64,000 bases of DNA from Antricoccus suffuscus (GTDB taxonomy: Bacteria > Actinomycetota > Actinomycetes > Mycobacteriales > Antricoccaceae), in NCBI RefSeq assembly GCF_003003235.1, contig NZ_PVUE01000020.1:1-64000 (forward strand), written 5' to 3'. Positions 16,692-26,715 of the stretch are shown here, piece after piece. A program made the translations under genes and the position numbers. Within the stretch, counting starts at the first letter, position 1. Every line of letters starts with the position of its first letter. Below the pieces are notes generated by a model. That model saw only the letters and a program-made list of their open reading frames with translations, was not told the origin of the DNA and made no database searches.

Positions 16692-16839
16692 GCGGGTCGT
16701 CCTCGTCTCCTCGGTACATCACACTTCTGAACCCTTCGACGGTCGGAATGCGACCGCCGGCCCGCAGCCAAGCCTAGGCGCCGACCGTCGACTAATGTCG
16801 ATGGCGACAATCCCGGCCTGTCCGAAGTACGCTCGCCGC

Positions 16840-17687
16840 ATGACATGGACGGAATCCAACGTAACGGCCCGGGTCGACGACGCCGGCATCCTGAACTTCA
16901 ACGTGTGGGACACGGGAGGCGGCGATCACGAAACTCCGACCGTTTCGCATTGCATGGGTTCCCGCAGGGCGCGCAAAGCTACCGCGAGGTCGCCAGGATT
17001 CTCGCCGCGCGCGGTGCACGCGTCATCGTGCCCGACCAACGCGGCTACAGCGCGGGCGCCCGTCCCATTGGAGTCGAGCACTACACCCAGGCGACTCTCG
17101 CCGCCGACGTCGTAGCGATCATGGACGCGATGGGCCTCGACAAGGTGCATCTGGTGGGCCACGACTGGGGTTCCAACATCGCCTGGGTCGCCGCGGCGTC
17201 GTACCCGGAACGGTTCAGTGCGCTCACTGCCGTGTCGATCCCGCATCCGTCGGCCTTTGGTGAGGCCTACAAGATCGACTCCGATCAAAAGAAGCGCTCA
17301 GAGTACTTCAAGCTGTTTTGGCAGGAAGGTAAGGCCGAGCAGGTGCTACTTGAGGACGACGCGAAGTGGTTGCGCGACGTCCTCGCCGACATCGGGCCCG
17401 AACGCGCCGGCCATTACATCGAGCGCCTCCAGCAGCCGGGTGCGCTCACCGCGGCACTCAACTACTACCGCGCCATGAGCTCGGCCAACGTCGCGACACC
17501 ATCGGTCATTGTCCCGACGACCCTCGTCTGGAGCGACAACGACACCGCGGTCGGCCCCGTTGGACCGCAGCTATGCGCGAAGTACGTCGACGCGGACTAC
17601 AAGCTGATCACGCTCAACGGCATCAGTCACTGGATCCCGGAGCTTGCGCCCCAGGATCTGGCCGACGCCATCGCTGAGCGCTTCTGA
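16840..17687 (+). pseudogene. Epoxide hydrolase-like alpha/beta hydrolase with a frameshift
   Basis: The start (MTWTESNVTARVDDAG...ETPTV) is in one frame and the rest (FALHGFPQGAQSYREVA...IPELAPQDLADAIAERF) is in another. The break is at about 16942-16945. Adding one base after ACCGT would restore PTVFALHGFPQG, the HGFPQ oxyanion motif. Downstream the nucleophile site GHDWGSNIAWV and the catalytic His (GISHWIPE) are intact. The family fold resembles epoxide hydrolases and dehalogenases. The intact remainder suggests a recent lesion or a sequencing error. The shifted-frame ORF from 16845 should not be annotated from its first Met. Confidence 0.75.
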
Positions 17688-17724
17688 CTGGTCGCCCTCG
17701 AGACCCGATCGTTCGACCGACCCG

Positions 17725-20700
17725 CTAGCTAGCTGGATCGGCACTCAGCAGGTCGGCAAGTTCATCCTCGCGTAGCAGCGACTGAGGCCGATGGGTCGTG
17801 CCGTCGGCGACATAGTGGAATCCGGCGCTAACCCGTTCGACCGGTACGCCAGCCACCCGCGCCCACGCGATCCGATAGACCGCCAGCTGCACTTCGGCGT
17901 GCGCTAGCTGCTCGCCAACAGGCCGACGACCGGTTTTCCAGTCGATGACGTCGTAGTCGTAGCGACCGCCGGGCGGGCAGGCGAACACGGCATCGAGTCG
18001 TCCCCGGACCGGAGTGCCGCCGATGCTGATATCGAAAGGTACCTCGACTTCGTGCGGCTGCCGGTCTGCCCATTCGCTTCGCTCGAACGCGGCGATCAGG
18101 TCGTCGTACGACTCGTCGAGCATCACGTCTTCGTCGCCCGACCCGGGCAGGTCGTCGAGGTCGAGTAGTGCCCGCGAACCGAACCGTTGTTCCAGCCAAG
18201 CGTGGAATGCCGTGCCGCGGCTCGCAGACCGCTGTGGGCCGCGCGGCAGCGGCCTGCGGATGTCCAGCGCGAACTGCGTGGCGTCGGTGTGCAGCGCAAC
18301 CATCTGTGAGGCCGACAACCGCTGCGGCATAGGGATTTCGATGTCGGTCGCGGTACGTCGAGCGCGCCGATCGGTGAGCAGCAGCTCAGTATCCCGGAGC
18401 ATCTGATCTGCGCGCTCGTCCGGCGGGGCTCCTTCATCCGCACCTCCCTGACTCGGGCCGGGATGAACGCAGTCCGTTAGGGCGCGCACGTGGGCCGCGG
18501 CGGCTTCCAACCGGTCGAAATGGCCTAGGGGCCGTTGCGGCGGCCACTGCTCGGCGTGATCGTCTGCGTGCAAGGGGTTGCGGGCATCGGGTGCGGGTTC
18601 GTCAGCCCAGACCGGTGTTGTAGCGCCGATCGACGGGCCCAATTCCTTGGACTCGATCAGAAACTCTGACGGCGCCCGCGGCTTGAGCGCCTCGTCCCAA
18701 GTGCCGCCACTCAGATGCAGCTGGGACCGAGCCCTGGTGGCTGCGACGTAGAACAGCCGGCGCTCTTCCAGCGCACTCTTATCGGCGACCGCGTCCTTGT
18801 ATCGGGCCCGCTCTTCCTTGAACTCCACCTCATCGACGCAGCCGGTGATATCGATTCCAGGCTGCGCGCGGACGTCACCACGCAACGCGTACGGCAACAT
18901 CTTCGGTGCGGTGAGCCAGCCCTCGACAGGGTCCGGACTCGCCGGGAACTTCTTGGTGACCAAGCCAGGGACGAACACGACGTCCCATTCGAGGCCCTTG
19001 GCCGCGTGCACGGTGAGGATCTGCACCGCGTCGCTCCGGGTCTCCACGCCGGCGAGCGCCAGGCCACGGTCCTCCTCCTCTGCGGCATGCAAGTAGCGCA
19101 CGAACGCACTCAGCGAGTTGGTGCCGGCGTCGGACGAGAAACCCGTCGCAACAGAGACGAAGGCGTCGAGCTGTGCACCTGGTTGCGCACCGCGGCGTCG
19201 ATCCCGCACGGCAACCTCGACGTCGAGGTTGATAGTGCGCTCCACCAGCGTCACCAGGTCGCCAAGCGGCAGCGCGAGCGAACCGCGCAGCATGCGCAGT
19301 TCGCCGGCCAGTCGCGTCAGCCGCTGGTGGCCGTCGGTTGAGAACCAGTCGGTCGGGGCGTCGCCGATCGAGTCGAGCGCCTCCACGATGCTCCGCTCAT
19401 CGACGTCGTCGGACTCGACGGGCGTGTCTGTGGCACCCTCTCGCGCCGAGTCCGCACGGCGGCCGGATAGCCTGCCGGCAAGTTTGGCCAGCCGGTCCAG
19501 ATCGCGAGAACCGAGCCGGACGCGCGGTCCGGTGAGGATCCGCAACAGGTCCGCGGATGCGTCCGGCTGATCGAGGACGCGGAGAACCGCGACAATGTCA
19601 GCGACCTCGGGCACCGAGATCAGACCGGATAGGCCGACGACCTCGTACGGTACTTCCCTAGCCTGTAGCGCTTTGATCATCGGAGTGAACTGTGAACGCG
19701 CGCGGCACAGCACCGCCACCGACGAACTTGTGCCGGCCGCTTCATCTGCGGTCCGCAGCTGCTCGGCACGTGCGGCGACCGCGTCAGCCTCGGCGTAAAC
19801 GTCGTCGTAGAACGCCACGCTGACGGCGCCGTCGGCGGTCCCGGAAGGCGCCGTCAACTGCGCGACCTCGGCGCCACGCTCCCGAAGCGGCGCCGAGACC
19901 CCATTGGCCAGGCCGAGGATGGACTCCTGGTTGCGGAAGCTCATCGACAGCTGATGGGTCGTGACGGCCTCGCCGACGCCGAAGACGTGCCCGAACGACG
20001 CGAGGGTGTCGTCGCTGGCTCCGCGAAACGCGTAGATGGCCTGACACGGATCTCCGACGGCCGTGATCGGGTGGCCGGCGTACAGCCGCGACAAGAAGCG
20101 GGCCTGCGCGTGGGAGGTGTCCTGGTACTCGTCGAGCAACACCGCGTCGTACCTGCCGCGTTCGACGTCGCCTATATCGGGAAACTTCTCGACCAGCTCA
20201 CAGCCCACCTTCATCACGTCGCCGAAGCTCATCACCTCGCGCTCTGCCTTGGCCCTGGCGAACTCCTTCAACAGCGGGATGAGCAGTTGCCGGCTTCGAA
20301 GGGCCCGGGCGACTTTGAGCGTTTCGTCGGTAAGTTTGCCCGTACTCTTGCCGAGCTTCTTTGGCAGTGACTCGAGGTGGGTAGCGTTTTGTTCGCAGTA
20401 GTCGTCGAGGTCCTCGAGCGAGCGGACGTGGCTGAGCAGCTCATCACCTAGCTGTTGCATCCATCCCACGACCGTGCGCAACGTGACGTCGAGCGCCTCC
20501 AGCCCTGCGTCCGATGCGCTGACGACCTGGTAGGCCAGCAACCACAGGGTGCCGGCATCAGCAAGTCCGGTGCTGGGTTCGACCCCAAGACGGAGGCCGT
20601 GTTCGGTCACCAACCGGCGCGCGTACGCGTCGTACGTCAGCACCGTGGGCTCGGTCTGCAGCCACGCCTCGTCGGGCTCGATACGTCCCGCGGTGGACAT

Positions 20701-21009
20701 CGCCAGCGTGCGCAGTCGGTCGCGGATTCGGGACGACAGCTCGCTTGCGGCCTTGCGGGTGAACGTCAGGCCGAGGACCTTTCCTGGCTCGACGAACCCG
20801 TTAGCTACCAGCCAGACCACCCGCGCGGCCATCGTCTCGGTCTTGCCGGACCCAGCGCCGGCGACGATTGCGCCCGGCCGCATCGGCGCCTCGATCACCT
20901 CGATCTGCTCGTCGGTCGGCGAGTGCTGACCAAGAATCTGCGCCAACGTCACAGCGGAGTAGGTCGCGGACCGGCTGCCCGCGGCCGTGCCCTGAGCAGT
21001 CGCGGTCAC
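17725..21009 (-). CDS. adnB: AdnB subunit: UvrD-type motor with RecB-like nuclease
   Basis: A 1094-aa protein with an N-terminal SF1 helicase (Walker A VAGAGSGKTETMAARV, motif II LLDEYQDTSHAQ, motif VI LFYVAATRARSQL) and a C-terminal PD-(D/E)xK nuclease (DVIDWKTGRRPVGEQLAHAEVQ split by about 20 residues from the D in LDAVFA). It pairs with AdnA to make the heterodimeric resection machine of mycobacteria that acts on double-strand breaks. It overlaps adnA by 4 bases (ATGA at 21006-21009). No Cys cluster is visible at its C-terminus. Confidence 0.93.
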   Translation of the reverse strand: MTATAQGTAAGSRSATYSAVTLAQILGQHSPTDEQIEVIEAPMRPGAIVAGAGSGKTETMAARVVWLVANGFVEPGKVLGLTFTRKAASELSSRIRDRLRTLAMSTAGRIEPDEAWLQTEPTVLTYDAYARRLVTEHGLRLGVEPSTGLADAGTLWLLAYQVVSASDAGLEALDVTLRTVVGWMQQLGDELLSHVRSLEDLDDYCEQNATHLESLPKKLGKSTGKLTDETLKVARALRSRQLLIPLLKEFARAKAEREVMSFGDVMKVGCELVEKFPDIGDVERGRYDAVLLDEYQDTSHAQARFLSRLYAGHPITAVGDPCQAIYAFRGASDDTLASFGHVFGVGEAVTTHQLSMSFRNQESILGLANGVSAPLRERGAEVAQLTAPSGTADGAVSVAFYDDVYAEADAVAARAEQLRTADEAAGTSSSVAVLCRARSQFTPMIKALQAREVPYEVVGLSGLISVPEVADIVAVLRVLDQPDASADLLRILTGPRVRLGSRDLDRLAKLAGRLSGRRADSAREGATDTPVESDDVDERSIVEALDSIGDAPTDWFSTDGHQRLTRLAGELRMLRGSLALPLGDLVTLVERTINLDVEVAVRDRRRGAQPGAQLDAFVSVATGFSSDAGTNSLSAFVRYLHAAEEEDRGLALAGVETRSDAVQILTVHAAKGLEWDVVFVPGLVTKKFPASPDPVEGWLTAPKMLPYALRGDVRAQPGIDITGCVDEVEFKEERARYKDAVADKSALEERRLFYVAATRARSQLHLSGGTWDEALKPRAPSEFLIESKELGPSIGATTPVWADEPAPDARNPLHADDHAEQWPPQRPLGHFDRLEAAAAHVRALTDCVHPGPSQGGADEGAPPDERADQMLRDTELLLTDRRARRTATDIEIPMPQRLSASQMVALHTDATQFALDIRRPLPRGPQRSASRGTAFHAWLEQRFGSRALLDLDDLPGSGDEDVMLDESYDDLIAAFERSEWADRQPHEVEVPFDISIGGTPVRGRLDAVFACPPGGRYDYDVIDWKTGRRPVGEQLAHAEVQLAVYRIAWARVAGVPVERVSAGFHYVADGTTHRPQSLLREDELADLLSADPAS

Positions 21010-24000
21010 GACTCCACCTCCGAGCCCTCGTCAAACAGCGGACAGCACCGTTTGGCGCTGCAAGTGCGGCAGGTGGCATCGATCCGGGCCACGAACGACG
21101 CACCGCCCATGCCTGCGGCGGAGGTATCAATCAGGTCTCGCACCCAGCCCGGGTCCGCTGCAGAGTCAAGTGGCTTCTGCTTCAGCTCGGCGACTCCCGT
21201 CTTCTTGGGCCTGGGAAAGACCAGCATGGCGCCCGCGGACCGCGGCGCGTCACCGGTGACCTCGGCCAGCCCTCCGGACTCGATCGCAAACTGATAGATC
21301 CCCAGCTGCGGGTTGGCGTCGATCTCCTTGGCGGTCGGTTTTGTCGTGCCGGTCTTGAGATCGATGACCACGTAGTCGCCGTCTTCGGTGCGCTCGATGC
21401 GGTCCGCCGCCCCGCGAACCTTCGCCGCTCCCACGGCATGTTCGAACATGATCTCGTTGGCCACCCACGTGGTGCCCTCGCGTTGCACGAGCCAAGCGGC
21501 GAGCTTGTCGAGCATCTCGCCAACGGCGGCGCGCTCCTTACGCGACTCCCACTTCGAGTCGAAGGAAATGCCGTCCCAGCCGTGCTCGACAATCTCCCCC
21601 ATAGCAGCGGCAATCTGCGAAGCAGACCGCCCATCGAGGTCCTCTATGGCCGCAAACGCCTCATGCACGAGTGTGCCGACCTCGCTGCGGCTGGACGACG
21701 TGCCACCGGCGACGCCTTCGAGAAACCATCTCAGCTCGCACTTGACGAACGACTCGACCTTGGACGGCGAGACCGGCACCAGTTGGCCCTCGTCGACCAC
21801 CGGCCGGATATCGGTGAGCTTCTTGAGTCCGTACCAAGAGTCCGGATGCGCGCTGGTGACACCGTCGGCGGCAAGTCGGGCCAGGCACTGCGCGGCCGTA
21901 TTGCGCTGCTCCGCGGTGCTCGACGGATCGAGCAGACACAGCCGCAGATCGGCGACGAGGTCTGGCATAGACAGTCCGCGCGTTAACTGGTGAGTCGCCT
22001 TTTGCGGTTCTACGTGGGCGATCTCGGCAAAGTCGGTGACGAACCGGGATGGTCGGGCGTCGATGGTCTCGTGCGCGCTAATAATCAGCCGGCGGCGCGC
22101 GCGGCTGATCGCGACGTAGAACAGGCGACGTTCTTCGGCGAGCATCTGCGCCACCCGATCGACACTGCCCGCGGCGCGGCCGGCCGCAAGGTCGACCAGC
22201 AACTCGGATCCAAGCAATGAGCCACGTGGCACGAGATTTGGCCAGCGTTCGGCCTGCACATTTGCCACCACGACGACATCCCACTGCAAGCCCTTGGCGT
22301 TGTTAGCGGTCACGACCCGCACCGCCCCGCCGCGTGCGGCCGTCTTGCTCAGCCGGTCCGCCGGAAGGTCTTGCGCGCAGAGATAGTCGACGAACTGGAG
22401 GAATCCCACCGCCCGCATGCGTTCGGTGTACGCCGCAGCGACGTCAAACATCACGATGATCGCGTCGAGACGGGCATCGGCCTCGGCCCCTGTGGTGCCA
22501 CCGGCCAGTGCCGCGTCCCGCCACCGACGCTCCACATCACGGTCCTGCCAGGCGAGGTAGAGCAGCTCTTCGGGAGTGGCGCCGTCGTCCGCGGCCTGAC
22601 GAATCTTGGTCACTAGCGCACCAAGCTGCGCGAGCGAATCGATCTGCGCAGCATCCTCCAGCACCGGTGACTGAGGATCCCGGATCGCGCCACACAGGAT
22701 GCCCGACGACGACCGCCCACCGCCACGCTGCAGCTCCGCACGGCGCAACGTCTTACGCATCCGGCGTACCGACAACGCGTCCTCACCGAAGTACGGCGAG
22801 CAGAGCACGCCTTCGATGGTTTGCACGTCGACGGCATCGTCGTCGAGCGCGAGCCGAACGATACCGAGAATCCCTTGCACGGCTGGGTTGTCCACCACCG
22901 GCACCTCATCGCCGGTGACGGTTAGCGGAACTTCGGCCGCAGAGAATGCGCGGCGGAGTGCCGGTAACGACGCCGCGGTCGACCGAACGATGACGGCCAT
23001 ATCCTGCCAGCGCACGCCATCTTCCAGGTGCAACCGTTGGAGTCGCTGAGCGATCGCGGCGGCCTCGCGGGCATCAGACTGTGCAATGACAATCTCGATC
23101 GGCGGCGCCTCGGTCTGGTCCAGATCGCCTACGGCCTCGGCAATCCCGACGAACCGCCGGTGCGAGCCCACACCGCTCAGCCGCTCCGACCATCGACGCA
23201 CGGGCGCGATCAGCGTCTCGTCGGCACGGTAGCTGTGCGGCAGTACGACTGTGTTGCTGAGCAGGTCGTGAGGTGGCTGCACGAGTAGATAGGGGTCTGC
23301 GCCTCGGAATCCAAACACGGACTGGTCCGGGTCCCCAACCAGGACGACGGACTTGGCGTGCGCACCGACCCGATCGAGCAGGTCGGCCTTTGCCGGATCG
23401 AGCTCCTGCGCCTCGTCGACGTATATGTGCCGCAACCGGGCGCGTTCGTCGGCCAGCGCTTCGGGGGACTTGTCGAACAGGTCGAGCACCGCTCGCACGA
23501 GCTCGGCGGGGTCGTAGGCGTCGGCGAGCCGAAGTCCGGTCACCGCGCTGTATTCGGGAATGAACGCCGCAATCGCGGCCCAGTCGGACCGGCCGAACTC
23601 CTGAGCCCAGGCACGTAACTGGTCCGCGCTGATCTCGCGTTCGGTGCAACGCATGAGCACATCACGCAGCTCACGAGCGAACCCGCGCGTGGTCATCGCG
23701 GCTCTCAGATAAGGCGGCCAGGTTGTCGCACCTTCCCCCTCCAGAGCTCCGGCTAGCAGCTCACGGATGATCAGGTCCTGTTCGGGACCGGTGATCAGCC
23801 GCGGTCGTCCCCAGTCGGGCTCGTTGCGCGCGGCACGGTCCAGCACACCCCAGGCGAACGACTCGAAACTGCGCACCGGCGGCGACTGAAGCGCGACTTG
23901 CGACCGCCCGGAGATCTCATCGCGCAGCTGCCCGGCGGCGCGCCTGCCGAACGTGAGCGCCAGCACGGAGTCGGCGGGCGCGCCATCGTTGAGCCGGCGC

Positions 24001-24182
24001 GCCGCGGCCTCGGCCACCACGGTGGTCTTGCCGGTGCCAGGACCTCCGACCACCCGCAACACGCCATGTGCGTGTTCGATGACCTCACGCTGCGCATCGT
24101 CGTAGCTTCGCGGCTGGCTCGACTGATCGACCGGCGCGACTAGTCGCACGGGTGGTCGACGGCTGCGCAATGATCCGCTCAC
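21006..24182 (-). CDS. adnA: AdnA subunit: UvrD-type motor with Fe-S RecB-like nuclease
   Basis: About 1058 aa. Walker A is GGPGTGKTTV near residue 50 and motif II is HIYVDEAQELDPAKADLL. The C-terminal nuclease has VIDLKTGTTKPTAKEIDANP and an Fe-S type Cys set: one Cys in FVKCELRWFLEG and a group in CRTCSAKRCCPLF near the end. AdnA partners AdnB. The start is GTG 24182, with AGGAGG about seven bases upstream; an ATG-led frame to 24338 would run into the neighbouring gene. Length agrees with mycobacterial AdnA. Confidence 0.93.
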   Translation of the reverse strand: MSGSLRSRRPPVRLVAPVDQSSQPRSYDDAQREVIEHAHGVLRVVGGPGTGKTTVVAEAAARRLNDGAPADSVLALTFGRRAAGQLRDEISGRSQVALQSPPVRSFESFAWGVLDRAARNEPDWGRPRLITGPEQDLIIRELLAGALEGEGATTWPPYLRAAMTTRGFARELRDVLMRCTEREISADQLRAWAQEFGRSDWAAIAAFIPEYSAVTGLRLADAYDPAELVRAVLDLFDKSPEALADERARLRHIYVDEAQELDPAKADLLDRVGAHAKSVVLVGDPDQSVFGFRGADPYLLVQPPHDLLSNTVVLPHSYRADETLIAPVRRWSERLSGVGSHRRFVGIAEAVGDLDQTEAPPIEIVIAQSDAREAAAIAQRLQRLHLEDGVRWQDMAVIVRSTAASLPALRRAFSAAEVPLTVTGDEVPVVDNPAVQGILGIVRLALDDDAVDVQTIEGVLCSPYFGEDALSVRRMRKTLRRAELQRGGGRSSSGILCGAIRDPQSPVLEDAAQIDSLAQLGALVTKIRQAADDGATPEELLYLAWQDRDVERRWRDAALAGGTTGAEADARLDAIIVMFDVAAAYTERMRAVGFLQFVDYLCAQDLPADRLSKTAARGGAVRVVTANNAKGLQWDVVVVANVQAERWPNLVPRGSLLGSELLVDLAAGRAAGSVDRVAQMLAEERRLFYVAISRARRRLIISAHETIDARPSRFVTDFAEIAHVEPQKATHQLTRGLSMPDLVADLRLCLLDPSSTAEQRNTAAQCLARLAADGVTSAHPDSWYGLKKLTDIRPVVDEGQLVPVSPSKVESFVKCELRWFLEGVAGGTSSSRSEVGTLVHEAFAAIEDLDGRSASQIAAAMGEIVEHGWDGISFDSKWESRKERAAVGEMLDKLAAWLVQREGTTWVANEIMFEHAVGAAKVRGAADRIERTEDGDYVVIDLKTGTTKPTAKEIDANPQLGIYQFAIESGGLAEVTGDAPRSAGAMLVFPRPKKTGVAELKQKPLDSAADPGWVRDLIDTSAAGMGGASFVARIDATCRTCSAKRCCPLFDEGSEVES

Positions 24183-24243
24183 GGACGTCCCTCCTGTTGT
24201 GATGCGCCCTATTCTGCTTGGTTGGTCTGACAAACGCCGGTGC

Positions 24244-24552
24244 TTAGGACGGGAGGTCGAACCAGTACTCCTTCGGCACTCGGCCGTTGCGCAGCGGTAC
24301 ACCTTCGGAGGACAGCATCTCGGCTTGCCGCCAGGCAACTTCGACGGCCAACGACCGGTCAGACTTGACGCACCGATACCAGGCGACCGACGCGCCGTAG
24401 TCGCGCATCACTTTGGCGACCTGACGCGGACCGCCGCGGCCGAGGCTCCTGCCGACGTACTGCGCGACCCGTCCGTATGAGGTGATCCGGCCCGGCGGTA
24501 CGAGGTCGAGTGCCGCCAGTACGGCGTCGGCGTACTCGTCGATCTCTTCCAC
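24244..24552 (-). CDS. Alkyltransferase-like protein (ATL, MGMT DNA-binding domain)
   Basis: A 102-aa protein with the MGMT helix-turn-helix core: LVPPGRITSYGRVAQYVG, RQVAKVMRDYG and WYRCVKSDRSL. The active-site Cys motif PCHRV of true methyltransferases is absent, so it is an ATL that flags O6-alkylguanine for nucleotide excision repair. GTG 24552 is the start, four bases after the moeZ stop, which suggests cotranscription with moeZ. The upstream open frame is a shadow of moeZ. The mycobacterial counterpart is Rv3204. Confidence 0.88.
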   Translation of the reverse strand: MEEIDEYADAVLAALDLVPPGRITSYGRVAQYVGRSLGRGGPRQVAKVMRDYGASVAWYRCVKSDRSLAVEVAWRQAEMLSSEGVPLRNGRVPKEYWFDLPS

Positions 24553-24556
24553 GCGG

Positions 24557-25711
24557 TCAGTATTTCTGGCCGGCGGGCTCGATGTCGTCCACCCACGCCA
24601 GCACGCCGCCGGCAAGGTCGTCCACGTGGGTGAATCCGTGCTCCCGCAGGTAATCGGCGACTTTCGCGGACCGGCCACCACTCTTGCAGTAGACGACAAT
24701 CGGATCGTCCTTAGCGGCCGGGACGGTCCGCGTGCCGTCCAACAGCGCCGTATGCGGAATCAGGGTCGAGCCGGGTATCTGCACGATCTGCGCCTCGAAC
24801 GGCTCGCGTACGTCGAGCAGCAGCAATCCGGTCTCGTCGTGCAACAGCTCGTGCAGCTGAGTAGGCGTGATCGCATCATTCTGGGCGGTCGCCGGTACGC
24901 CGCAGTACTCGTCGTAGTCGCGCAATGATGTGATCGCCTCTGCCGCTGAGTTTTTCCCGAACTCAAGAGTCCGGAACGCCATGGTCATAGCGTCGAAAGT
25001 GAGCACTCGGCCGAGCAGCACATCACCCACGCCGGTGATCAGCTTGAGAGCCTCGACGGCCATCAACGAGCCCATCGTGCCGCAGATCGCCCCGAGTACG
25101 CCGGCCTCCGAACACGACGGGACGCTACCCGGCGGGGGTGGCGTGGGAAACAGGTCACGATAGTTGCGGCCACCGCCTGGAGCCGCGTCCCAGAAGACGC
25201 TGAGCTGCCCGCGGAAACCGAGGATTGACCCCCACACATAAGGTTTCCCGGCAAGGACGCACGCGTCGTTGACCAGATAGCGGGTGGCAAAGTTGTCGGT
25301 GCCATCGAGCACAAGGTCGTAGTCGGCGAAGATCTGCTGTGCATTGGTGTGGTCCATTCGCACCTCGTGCAGGCGCACCCGCGCGTCCGGGTTGATCTCC
25401 AGGATGCTGTCGCGGGCCGACTGGGCTTTGGACCGCCCAACGTCGGCGACGCCGTGGATCACCTGGCGCTGCAGGTTTGTCGCGTCGACGTCGTCGTACT
25501 CAACGATCCCGATCGTGCCCACCCCGGCCGCAGCGAAGTAGAGCAGTGCCGGCGCACCGAGACCACCCGCGCCGATGCACAGCACACGCGCGTTGGCGAT
25601 CCGACGTTGGCCATCCGGTCCGATCTCGCTCAGGCTGAGATGCCGGCTGTAGCGCAGCGACTGCTCGGCAGTCAGTTCCGCTCCGACGTCAACAATCGGG
25701 CCTATCGACAT
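24557..25711 (-). CDS. moeZ: MoeZ: adenylyltransferase/sulfurtransferase with rhodanese domain
   Basis: About 384 aa. The N-terminal MoeB/ThiF adenylating domain has VLCIGAGGLGAPALLYFAAAG and LDGTDNFATRYLVND. The C-terminal rhodanese domain (about 290-384) has the catalytic Cys in VYCKSGGRS. The enzyme activates and thiolates sulfur-carrier proteins for molybdopterin, thiazole or mycobacterial cysteine biosynthesis. The ATG at 25711 follows an AGGAGGGCAC ribosome site, so the longer frame from 25750 is rejected. It is the homologue of Rv3206c. Confidence 0.9.
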   Translation of the reverse strand: MSIGPIVDVGAELTAEQSLRYSRHLSLSEIGPDGQRRIANARVLCIGAGGLGAPALLYFAAAGVGTIGIVEYDDVDATNLQRQVIHGVADVGRSKAQSARDSILEINPDARVRLHEVRMDHTNAQQIFADYDLVLDGTDNFATRYLVNDACVLAGKPYVWGSILGFRGQLSVFWDAAPGGGRNYRDLFPTPPPPGSVPSCSEAGVLGAICGTMGSLMAVEALKLITGVGDVLLGRVLTFDAMTMAFRTLEFGKNSAAEAITSLRDYDEYCGVPATAQNDAITPTQLHELLHDETGLLLLDVREPFEAQIVQIPGSTLIPHTALLDGTRTVPAAKDDPIVVYCKSGGRSAKVADYLREHGFTHVDDLAGGVLAWVDDIEPAGQKY

Positions 25712-25782
25712 GTGCCCTCCTCGATCCCCGGTCATGATCCCAAAATCCATGATCCCATCGACAGGGCGGCTACCGGCCGCGG

Positions 25783-26715
25783 CTAGTTGGGGTTGGCCGG
25801 GTTATCGGTTGGCCCATGCGGGTACGGCCAGGGGTTGACGACGCAACCATCCATCTTGAGCGTCTGCTGCAGCATTACCGGCGCGAGCGCGCCGGGCCCG
25901 GGACACCCTTCGTGACCGTGCCCGAGATAGTGCCCGACCTCGTGGTTGATTACGTACTGGCGGTATTCGTCGAGGTGACCGTCATAGAACGGTACGCCGA
26001 CCGACCATCGCGCAAGATTGATCACCGCACGGTCACCGAATCGGCAAGAGGTGTAGCCCTCCGTCCCATAACCAGGACACAGCGACTCGACGTGATTCGG
26101 GCTGATCAACGCGACCCGGAAGTCGAACGGCGCACTGCCGTCGACCCGCTGGAACCTCATCTGGCCGCCCGCTCCCCAGCTGCGCGGATCGGCAAAGGTG
26201 TCTTCGACGTACGACGCGAACTCGGCCGGGTCGAGGTTGGTACCACCCTCATACTCGATGACAAACGTTTTTACCGGGCCGCCCGTACCAAGCACCGCGG
26301 AGCTTCCGGGAAGGATGTTCAGCGCGCCGTTGCCGGCCGGGGTGAATGTGCCTGTCGGGCTGGGCGCCGACGGATCTATCTGTTCACCCTCTGCGGTCGA
26401 GGCGCCCGCTGACCCGCTCGACGTCTGCGCGGCCGTCTTCGTCGCCGAGCCGAGGTGAGTAGCGCCGGATGACCACTCGCGCCGCACGACGGTGAGCAAC
26501 GCGGCAAGCGTCAGTATCGCGAGCACGGGTACGGCGTACGCCCGCCATCCGTAGGCGCGCACGAACCTGGCGATTCGAGAGGGTCGTGCGGGTGGGCTAT
26601 CCGCGTGCGGACCACCTTTGCGCCGGTCGTTTGACTGGAGATCGTCCGACACGTCATCGCTGGGCGGGTGTGAACCGTGGTGCATGGTGGACGGCTGCCT
26701 CCGAAGCGCGCTCAA
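25783..26715 (-). CDS. DUF3152 secreted/membrane metallopeptidase-like protein
   Basis: A 310-aa protein with a basic cytoplasmic N-terminus, one transmembrane segment (about 57-76, AYAVPVLAILTLAALLTVV), a Ser/Thr linker and a C-terminal DUF3152 domain. A zinc-like motif is visible: VINHEVGHYLGHGHEGCPGP. The family is related to Rv3207c, and its protease activity is untested. The TTG start at 26715 overlaps the stop of the hydrolase gene (TTGA); an ATG at 26685 is an alternative. The overlap implies a coupled operon. Confidence 0.85.
   Translation of the reverse strand: MSALRRQPSTMHHGSHPPSDDVSDDLQSNDRRKGGPHADSPPARPSRIARFVRAYGWRAYAVPVLAILTLAALLTVVRREWSSGATHLGSATKTAAQTSSGSAGASTAEGEQIDPSAPSPTGTFTPAGNGALNILPGSSAVLGTGGPVKTFVIEYEGGTNLDPAEFASYVEDTFADPRSWGAGGQMRFQRVDGSAPFDFRVALISPNHVESLCPGYGTEGYTSCRFGDRAVINLARWSVGVPFYDGHLDEYRQYVINHEVGHYLGHGHEGCPGPGALAPVMLQQTLKMDGCVVNPWPYPHGPTDNPANPN

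Noticed and set aside
16845-17687. A 280-codon hydrolase ORF from its first Met
   Set aside because: The first 30 residues are Arg-rich shadow sequence; the true N-terminus is in another frame before a one-base lesion.
18715-19341. A plus-strand ORF of over 200 codons inside adnB
   Set aside because: It is a shadow of the well-supported minus-strand helicase-nuclease gene; many such antisense frames occur in this GC-rich sequence.
24199-24480. Plus-strand ORF over the ATL and AdnA starts
   Set aside because: It lies antisense to two supported genes and has no ribosome site or domain.
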